Part shown: piece by piece, positions 21,931-27,162 of the stretch
Position numbering within the stretch: position 1 is the stretch's first letter
Layout: every line of letters begins with the position of its first letter
Assembly (NCBI GenBank): GCA_964533435.1
Contig: CAZHLU010000004.1
Coordinates: 1-27,162 of the forward strand
Origin: CAZWIT01 sp964533435
GTDB lineage: Bacteria > Patescibacteriota > Patescibacteriia > UBA1558 > GWA2-36-10
DNA length: 27,162 bases
Direction of reading: 5' to 3'
The notes under the pieces: generated by a model
Database searches by the model: none
What the model was told of the DNA's origin: nothing
Seen by the model: only the letters and a program-made list of their open reading frames with translations
Position numbers and translations under genes: made by a program

Positions 21931-21959
21931 GTATTAACAAATAATAAAAAATCTGTCAA
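21931..21959 (-). promoter_or_regulatory. Promoter of cassette C
   Basis: Minus strand: perfect TTGACA (21954-21959), 17-nt spacer, TAATAC (21931-21936). A 6-bp dyad AATACT/AGTATT (21921-21935) overlaps the -10 and the expected start site and could be an operator. The leader to the ATG is ~50 nt and holds the strong SD. Confidence 0.8.
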
Positions 21960-21961
21960 AC

Positions 21962-22079
21962 AAAAAGCCACTTAATTCACACTAGTCATCCTGAATTTAT
22001 TTCAGGATCTCCAATTAACTATAACTATTTGGAGATGCCGAAACAAGTTCGGCATGACAATACAATATAAGTGGTTTTT
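21962..22079. terminator. Bidirectional terminator-like arms interrupted by a palindromic repeat
   Basis: AAAAAGCCACTTA (21962-21974) and TAAGTGGTTTTT (22068-22079) are inverted copies with a one-base bulge, giving T runs on both strands and a terminator for gatB. Between them sits a repeat whose ends are GTCAT (21985-21989) and ATGAC (22054-22058). The repeat holds two hairpins, CCTGAA/TTCAGG (21990-22006) and GCCGAA/TTCGGC (22037-22053), and the arms GGATCTCC/GGAGATGCC. Confidence 0.6.
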
Positions 22080-22083
22080 CTAT

Positions 22084-23589
22084 TTAACTTAACTTATCTT
22101 TCAATATCTCCTCTATCTTTTGTGGATTAGCTTTGCCGCGACTCTCTTTCATCACTTGTCCCACGAAAAACTTTATGAGTGCTATTTTACCTTGCCGATA
22201 TTCTTCGGCTTGTTGTGGATACATTAATAATACTTTCATGACCAAACCATCCAAAGTAGTATCGTCATCAATCTGCGTTAAATTCATCTGATCAGCCAAA
22301 TGTGCCGGATTATGTTCGGCACTTTTAAACATAGCCGCTAATATTTGCTGACCAGCCGTGCTATTAATTTTCTTTAAATAAATCAAACTAATAAATTCGG
22401 CCATTTGCACTGGTTTAATTTTTAAATTTTTTAATTTAAAACCAGTGGGCAATAATTTAAATAATTCACTAGTAATCCAAGCATAAGCAAGACGAGCTAG
22501 CTCTACTTTGTGATCTTGCCATAATTTCTCCGCTTCTTTGGATTCAGTAGCTACCTTTTGCCACTGGCAGACCCAAACTACCAGCTCTGACATAACACTT
22601 TCATACCAAGCGGCCCATTCTTTTTGGCTAACCAAAACTTTAGCATCTTTACTCTTTAAACCATATTCTTTGGCAAAGCGTTCTTGTTTGGCAGTTGGCA
22701 ATTCTACTAATTTTGCTAGCACTTCATCCATCATGGCTTGCGATATTACTAAAGGTGGCAAATCTGGTTCGGGAAAATAGCGATAATCAGAAGAGCCTTC
22801 TTTAGTACGCTGCAAAACAGTTTCTTGTTTAGCTTCATCCCAACCCCGGGTTTCGGTATTTTTGGCTAATTGTTTTTTATCCCACAATTCTGTTTGCCTT
22901 TCTATTTCATATTGTAAAGCACGCTCTACCGAACGAAAAGAATTAAGATTTTTTACTTCAGTTTTAGGATATAATTTTTTGTCAGACTTAGGACGTAAAG
23001 AAATATTAGCATCACATCTTAACTGCCCTTTTTCCATATCAGCATCCGATACACCCAAATAACGAGCCATCAATCGAAGCTGTGTTAAAAATTCTTTAGC
23101 TTCTTGAGGACTTCGAAAATCTGGTTCAGTCACAATTTCAGCAAGTGGTGCTCCGCCACGGTTAAAATCAACTAAAGTTTGATCACCTACGTGCATATTT
23201 TTAGCAGCGTCTTCTTCCAGATGCAAACGAGTAATACCAATACGCTTGCGCTTATCCTCTACTTCGATAATTAGCTTGCCGTGTTCGGCAATTGGTTCAT
23301 CAAATTGAGAGATCTGATAACCTTTGGGCAAATCTGGATAAAAATAATTCTTACGATCAAATTTTGATTTTTTATTTATCTTACAGTCCAAAGCTAAAGC
23401 CATTAATAAGCCTTGTTCTACGGCTACTTGATTTACAGTAGGCAAAGTACCTGGATGCCCTAAACAAATTGGACAAACATTAGTATTTGGTTTATCACCT
23501 TCTTGATTTGCACAACTACAAAACATCTTGCTCTTAGTTTTAAGTTGCAAATGAATTTCTAAACCAATGATGGCTTCGTATTTTGACAT
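22084..23589 (-). CDS. gatB: Asp-tRNA(Asn)/Glu-tRNA(Gln) amidotransferase subunit B
   Basis: Subunit of GatCAB, which phosphorylates and amidates mischarged Glu-tRNA(Gln)/Asp-tRNA(Asn). 501 aa, slightly longer than the usual ~475. The N-terminal kinase domain opens with YEAIIGLEIHLQLKTKSKMFCSC; zinc cysteines C24, C26, C39 and C42 are all present (CSC and CPICLGHPG). Other signatures: DRKNYFYPDLPKGYQISQFDEP, LEEDAAKN, DFNRGGAPLAEIVTEPDF, RCDANISLRP, SSDYRYFPEPDLPP. The YqeY/tail domain ends with VGQVMKESRGKANPQKI. gatA and gatC are not in the window. It is the last gene of the thymidylate operon, 7 nt after tmk. Confidence 0.97.
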   Translation of the reverse strand: MSKYEAIIGLEIHLQLKTKSKMFCSCANQEGDKPNTNVCPICLGHPGTLPTVNQVAVEQGLLMALALDCKINKKSKFDRKNYFYPDLPKGYQISQFDEPIAEHGKLIIEVEDKRKRIGITRLHLEEDAAKNMHVGDQTLVDFNRGGAPLAEIVTEPDFRSPQEAKEFLTQLRLMARYLGVSDADMEKGQLRCDANISLRPKSDKKLYPKTEVKNLNSFRSVERALQYEIERQTELWDKKQLAKNTETRGWDEAKQETVLQRTKEGSSDYRYFPEPDLPPLVISQAMMDEVLAKLVELPTAKQERFAKEYGLKSKDAKVLVSQKEWAAWYESVMSELVVWVCQWQKVATESKEAEKLWQDHKVELARLAYAWITSELFKLLPTGFKLKNLKIKPVQMAEFISLIYLKKINSTAGQQILAAMFKSAEHNPAHLADQMNLTQIDDDTTLDGLVMKVLLMYPQQAEEYRQGKIALIKFFVGQVMKESRGKANPQKIEEILKDKLS

Positions 23590-23596
23590 ATATTAA

Positions 23597-24271
23597 CTAT
23601 ATATATTTTTTTAATTTATTACAAATTTCTTGATGAATATTTTCAATAGATCTGATATAACCAGTACCGTCATCACAATCAACTACCTCCCACTGATATT
23701 TCTGAGCAACATATTGACCAGCCTCTAGAGCGTCGCGCAAATGACTAAGATCATTTTCATGGATATCATTTTTTGATTTCAAGTGATCGTGACGCTGTTC
23801 TTTTTGTAAAGCCATTTTTTGTGAAAGCTCAGCTGAAATATTCATAAAAAAAACTACATCTGGCCGAGGAATAGCAAATATGCCAAACTCCAATTCATCT
23901 AACCAATTTAAGAAAATATCTCTTTCTTTAATATCTTTTATTTTTCCGGCCTGATGAAGCATATTAGATGTAGCGTAGCGATTAGCTAAAATTATTTTAC
24001 CTTCTGCTAACCATTTTTTCATTTCAAAGGAAGCAGCATAACGATCAACCGCATATAAAATAGAAGCCCGATAAGCACCAACATCTTTAGCTGAACCAAA
24101 ATCACCATTAAGATATTTTTCTATCATCAAAGCCGAATCTTCACCATAACGAGGAAAATCAACTGTTTCTATTTTATGACCTTCGCTGATTAGTCTTTCT
24201 TTGAGTAAATTAAACTGAGTAGTTTTACCACTACCGTCTCCGCCTTCTATAACTATCAATTTTCCTGACAT
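23597..24271 (-). CDS. tmk: Thymidylate kinase
   Basis: Phosphorylates dTMP to dTDP with ATP. P-loop GGDGSGKTT (10-18), DFPRYG (~38-43), the DR-Y nucleotide-binding motif in ILYAVDRYA, ANRYATSN, and a lid-like basic region QKEQRHDHLKSKND. 224 aa, slightly longer than the typical ~205-215. It lies 2 nt after dut in a run of pyrimidine deoxynucleotide genes, which supports the dTMP assignment. No SD. Confidence 0.94.
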   Translation of the reverse strand: MSGKLIVIEGGDGSGKTTQFNLLKERLISEGHKIETVDFPRYGEDSALMIEKYLNGDFGSAKDVGAYRASILYAVDRYAASFEMKKWLAEGKIILANRYATSNMLHQAGKIKDIKERDIFLNWLDELEFGIFAIPRPDVVFFMNISAELSQKMALQKEQRHDHLKSKNDIHENDLSHLRDALEAGQYVAQKYQWEVVDCDDGTGYIRSIENIHQEICNKLKKYI

Positions 24272-24273
24272 AT

Positions 24274-24696
24274 TTAATATCCGCTTGAACCAAAATTATT
24301 AGCTCCCCGATTAGTTTCCTCCAAATTTTCACTCTCTTCTATTTCAATATCCTCAAATTTTTGAATTAACATCTGGGCAATCCGATCGCCAGCTTTAATA
24401 TTATAATCTTCGGTGCCCAGGTTTAACATAGCAACTAAAATTTCCCCTCGATAATTAGGGTCAATCACCCCGGCAATAGTGTGTAAACCATGTTTAGCAG
24501 CTAGCCCCGAGCGATCTCTAATGTTTCCCCAAAAACCAGCTGGAATTTCTACCGCAATACCCGTGGAAATTAAAATTTTCTCCCCCTTGGAAATTACATA
24601 GTCCTTACAAGACACCAGATCCATAGCACAATCACCCACGCGCGAAACTTGCGGTAATATAGCCTCAGGTACTAATTTTTTTATTTTAATTTTCAT
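24274..24696 (-). CDS. dut: dUTP diphosphatase (trimeric dUTPase)
   Basis: Hydrolyses dUTP to dUMP and PPi, keeping uracil out of DNA and supplying dUMP to thymidylate synthase. All five trimeric dUTPase motifs are visible: I GDCAMDL (21-27), II RSGLA (62-66), III GVIDPNYRGE (76-85, with catalytic D79), IV GDRIAQM (103-109), V RGANNFGSSG (130-139). 140 aa. dCTP deaminases share the fold, but motif III and the glycine-rich motif V fit dUTPase. It lies between the ThyX-like gene and tmk, gaps of 3 and 2 nt. Confidence 0.96.
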   Translation of the reverse strand: MKIKIKKLVPEAILPQVSRVGDCAMDLVSCKDYVISKGEKILISTGIAVEIPAGFWGNIRDRSGLAAKHGLHTIAGVIDPNYRGEILVAMLNLGTEDYNIKAGDRIAQMLIQKFEDIEIEESENLEETNRGANNFGSSGY

Positions 24697-24699
24697 ACT

Positions 24700-26052
24700 T
24701 TATTTCATTACAATATCATGCTCACCGCGCTTGATATCAAAACGATTTGGTTCTTTATCTAAATATATTTTTAAACCATAGCTAGCAAATTCTTTTTCCA
24801 AAAGATGGGCCATTTCAATTGCTCTTTTCTGCAAAGTCGGATGAACAAATCTAGTACAACGCAACTCAACTAAATAAACCAAAGCCGCCAAATCACCCCT
24901 AACTTGATTTGGCAGATTATAACCCATAGCCGTATAGTACTGTGCTAACTCTGGCGTTAAATTTAATTTTTTAATTTTTTCTTCTTGAGTGACAATTAAC
25001 TCTTTTGCTTTTTGCCTAACAGCCTCAGGTAAAGAGTCTAAATAAAATTGTTCAAAACCATGTTGAGTAGTAAGTAGTGGCATGCGTTGAGTCACAGCGC
25101 GGTGTCTTTGAATATCACGAAATGAACCAAAATCTAACATAAAACCAAATTGTATTGTACCAGCTTCCGCAATTATTTTTGGTAACTCTGTTTTAAATGG
25201 TCTATTTGCTAAAATGTTTTTAAAATTCTGCAAAGCTTCTTTATCAATACCATTGTGTAATATTTTTGTTTCTGTATAAGTCTCATGAGTAAAATAATAA
25301 TTTTCATTCATCCAAGCTTCATTATAATTTTCAGTAGTCTCAAAAATCTCATGACCAAAAGAACTCGGATATTTTTCAAGTAAAGCTTGCTGAATTTTGT
25401 CAGCAATATCTCTGACTTCAGCTAAAGGATGATGTCGCAGAAGAGCTAACTTATCAGCTACCTGACGCATATTACTATGCCAAGCAATATTAGTAGAAGC
25501 ACCAGCTGGTAAAAAGCCGCGTAAAATATCAAAAGCCCGAGCACTAATAGCTTTACTATAAATCTTTTCCGCTTCGCCTTCTTGTAGAGGAAATTGCTCT
25601 TTTAAATGTTTTTCCACTGCTTCGCGGGAAGCCAAATAAAACTCACGCCAAGTTTCTAAAATCTCTTTAGAAGAATCAGTTCCTACCGGATCAATAAACA
25701 TTTGCTGAGAAAAATCAACATAACGAGTAGATGCTTCTTGCCCACTATACAAAGGCCAATCCTGAATAGCTTTAGCAGCCAACATCGAAATGCCTTCAAT
25801 AAATAAGGTAATTGTTCCACAATCGCCAATTGATTTATGTCCATAACCAACATAAAAATTGGCCATAAAATTCTCTGGCCCTTTTTTACTCAGAGTTTCT
25901 AAGTGGCTTTTTACCCCACCCGTAGAACGCGAATGCAAAGCCTGAATCATAGCTTCAGACTCTGGACCAATTACTGCTCCAGTATCTAAAATCATGACCA
26001 TGCCACCACTCTTTAATTCTTTGACTGTATGATTTAATGAAGAAATTGACAT
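24700..26052 (-). CDS. thyX: Tandem-domain ThyX-like flavin-dependent thymidylate synthase
   Basis: Probable flavin-dependent thymidylate synthase, dUMP to dTMP using methylenetetrahydrofolate. At 450 aa it is about twice a single ThyX (~215-250) and reads as two ThyX-like halves. Half 1 (1-~225): GHKSIGD (71-77), SGQEASTRYVDF (103-114) and the ARAFDILRGFLPAGASTNI... LRHHPLAEVRDIA segment (171-217). Half 2 (~230-450): RHRAVTQR (316-323) and MGYNLPNQVRGDLAALVYLVELRCT (~376-400). The ThyX signature RHRxxSxxxxSxR is divided: half 1 keeps SxxxxSxRY but not RHR, half 2 keeps RHR but not the second part. No thyA is in the window. The dut/tmk/dCMP deaminase neighbours support the role. Confidence 0.85.
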   Translation of the reverse strand: MSISSLNHTVKELKSGGMVMILDTGAVIGPESEAMIQALHSRSTGGVKSHLETLSKKGPENFMANFYVGYGHKSIGDCGTITLFIEGISMLAAKAIQDWPLYSGQEASTRYVDFSQQMFIDPVGTDSSKEILETWREFYLASREAVEKHLKEQFPLQEGEAEKIYSKAISARAFDILRGFLPAGASTNIAWHSNMRQVADKLALLRHHPLAEVRDIADKIQQALLEKYPSSFGHEIFETTENYNEAWMNENYYFTHETYTETKILHNGIDKEALQNFKNILANRPFKTELPKIIAEAGTIQFGFMLDFGSFRDIQRHRAVTQRMPLLTTQHGFEQFYLDSLPEAVRQKAKELIVTQEEKIKKLNLTPELAQYYTAMGYNLPNQVRGDLAALVYLVELRCTRFVHPTLQKRAIEMAHLLEKEFASYGLKIYLDKEPNRFDIKRGEHDIVMK

Positions 26053-26054
26053 AT

Positions 26055-26597
26055 TTATTTTACTAGTTTATCTAATTGTTTATATAAGTCTTCCAAGCTA
26101 CCATTATTATCAATAACTACCGTAGCTTTACTCATTAGCTCTGGAATACTTAATTCTGTTTCTAAATTATGATCAGCTTGAAATTGCTCCCAAGTTTTAC
26201 TATTATCATCTGGGTTTTCTCCCCTGATAATCAATCTTTCATAGCGCTTTTTCATATCTGCTTCAATAGCTACCAATTGAAAACCTGGTAATTTACCCAG
26301 ATGTTCAATGTCAGCTAAACGCCTAGCCCCATCAACTACTACAATCTGATTTTCAGCTCGACTAACATCTTCAGCCATTACTTTGGCAAAAATGTCTTCC
26401 GAAAAGTTTTGCCTTAACACCAAAGAAATACGAAACATATTTTCCCGAGATTGTGGTAAATATAATCTATTAAGTAGATCACGAATAATAGTAGAAAAAC
26501 GAAAAGCTTGAACTCCGTATTTTTCTACTAAATATTTAGCTGCCGTACCTTTACCAGCTGAAGGTAAGCCAGTGAAAACTAAAATTTTTTTTTCCAT
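26055..26597 (-). CDS. P-loop nucleoside/nucleotide kinase-like protein
   Basis: 180 residues, a P-loop kinase of the NMP-kinase/dephospho-CoA-kinase type. Walker A GLPSAGKGT (10-18), a helix and STIIRDLLNRLYLP nucleotide-binding part, VVVDGARRLADIEHL (Walker-B-like, with an Arg pair), a lid-like region KKRYERLIIRGENPDDNSKTWEQF, and VIDNNGSLEDL near the end. Substrate is not determined by motif. Between dCMP deaminase (1 nt gap) and the ThyX-like gene (2 nt gap), a deoxynucleoside monophosphate substrate is a reasonable inference. Dephospho-CoA kinase is the main alternative. Confidence 0.8.
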   Translation of the reverse strand: MEKKILVFTGLPSAGKGTAAKYLVEKYGVQAFRFSTIIRDLLNRLYLPQSRENMFRISLVLRQNFSEDIFAKVMAEDVSRAENQIVVVDGARRLADIEHLGKLPGFQLVAIEADMKKRYERLIIRGENPDDNSKTWEQFQADHNLETELSIPELMSKATVVIDNNGSLEDLYKQLDKLVK

Positions 26598-26598
26598 T

Positions 26599-27162
26599 TT
26601 ATTCTTCTTTAATTTTTACATTACCTTCTTTAGGATGCATGACCTCTATATCTTTAGAGAATAAATCAATTACCATATTATTCCAATCTTCATTCTCTTT
26701 ATATTGATCAACATCAATACCAGCTCCTTTTAAATATTCAGTAGCAATAGAAGCTCTGTAGTCAGCTACATAGACAATACGTTTTACACCAGCTGCTACT
26801 ATATATTTACAACAATGAATACAAGGCAAATATTTCATATATAAAGTAGTACCATCTGTGCTGGTGCCAGAAAGTTTTGCAGCTTGTAAAATAGCATTAT
26901 GTTCAGCATGAATAGTGCGTACACAATGTCCCTCCTCCATCATATGACCAATTTCATCACAATTTGGTAAGCCCTGAGGCGCACCATTGTAACCAGTGGC
27001 AATAATACGATTGTCTTTTACTAAAACTGCACCTGCTCGCAAACGATCACAAGAACTACGAGTACCAATTATCTTGGTAATGGCTATAAAATATTGATCC
27101 CAATTTGGTCTTTGATATTTTTTTTCTTTTGAAATACGTGCTATAAATGTATTATGGCATAT
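26599..27162 (-). CDS. dCMP deaminase, truncated by the window edge
   Basis: Zinc-dependent deoxycytidylate deaminase, dCMP to dUMP. The zinc/catalytic motifs are HAE in TIHAEHNAIL and PCIHC (PCxxC), with GYNGAPQGLPNCDE as the substrate-loop region. A TTG at 27040-27042 is an unlikely start, because the frame stays open upstream with the family's usual N terminus (QRPNWDQYFIAITKIIGTRSSCDRLRAGAVLVKD). No in-frame ATG, GTG or other TTG follows before base 27162, so the true start lies outside. The C terminus extends past the core (~30 residues, ending GNVKIKEE). First visible gene of the operon that supplies dUMP. Confidence 0.9.
   Translation of the reverse strand: MCHNTFIARISKEKKYQRPNWDQYFIAITKIIGTRSSCDRLRAGAVLVKDNRIIATGYNGAPQGLPNCDEIGHMMEEGHCVRTIHAEHNAILQAAKLSGTSTDGTTLYMKYLPCIHCCKYIVAAGVKRIVYVADYRASIATEYLKGAGIDVDQYKENEDWNNMVIDLFSKDIEVMHPKEGNVKIKEE

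Noticed and set aside
16421..21959. Toxin-antitoxin pairs for the small-gene cassettes
   Set aside because: Each cassette holds a single gene closed by its own terminator, and none shows a recognisable toxin or antitoxin motif.

Overview
The window looks like a stretch of a low-GC genome from the Candidate Phyla Radiation (Patescibacteria). This rests on several things seen together: compact operons with 1-7 nt or overlapping junctions; almost no Shine-Dalgarno (SD) sequences before the housekeeping genes; conserved but unnamed membrane proteins beside rodA and dnaE; a threonyl-tRNA synthetase without its TGS domain; and a small-genome style gene content. The lineage is an inference from gene style, not from a marker tree.

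Layout. 1-2575 (+): rpmE, then prfA and prmC, the release factor and its methylase. 2572-6308 (-): a DUF3048/YerB-like lipoprotein-type protein, rplY (bL25/CTC), and a rodA reading frame broken in two, preceded by an overlapping membrane protein gene. 6341-6404 holds back-to-back promoters. 6438-11485 (+): a small membrane protein, dnaE (PHP-containing Pol III alpha), and a membrane-anchored protein resembling CPR baseplate-J-like proteins. 11488-16346 (+): a strong promoter, a T-box riboswitch with a short Stem I, a 125-bp palindromic element, then thrS-guaB-miaB, closely spaced and probably one transcript. 16347-20700: an accessory island between miaB and miaA, with two direct copies of a 72-bp palindromic repeat, a GC-rich minus-strand small-gene cassette, a HEPN-like gene, three unrecognised genes (two of them membrane proteins), an SRPBCC-fold gene, and a second minus-strand small-gene cassette. 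20758-21663 (+): miaA. 21704-21871 (-): a third small-gene cassette. 22084-27162 (-): a tight operon reading dCMP deaminase (cut by the window edge), NMP-kinase-like P-loop protein, duplicated ThyX-like protein, dut, tmk, gatB.

How the genes work together. The right-hand operon covers a dCMP to dUMP to dTMP to dTDP route, with dUTPase feeding dUMP, and ends with the tRNA amidotransferase subunit GatB. thrS is under tRNA-sensing transcription attenuation, and guaB and miaB probably share that control. miaA and miaB together would make the ms2i6A37 tRNA modification.

The most unusual signals are: (1) three small single-gene units, all on the minus strand, each with its own TTGACA promoter, strong SD and tight terminator, in a neighbourhood where other genes lack SDs; (2) a T-box with a very short Stem I whose middle arm is a GC palindrome also found in a dispersed repeat; (3) a ThyX-like protein whose two halves have each kept a different part of the ThyX signature.
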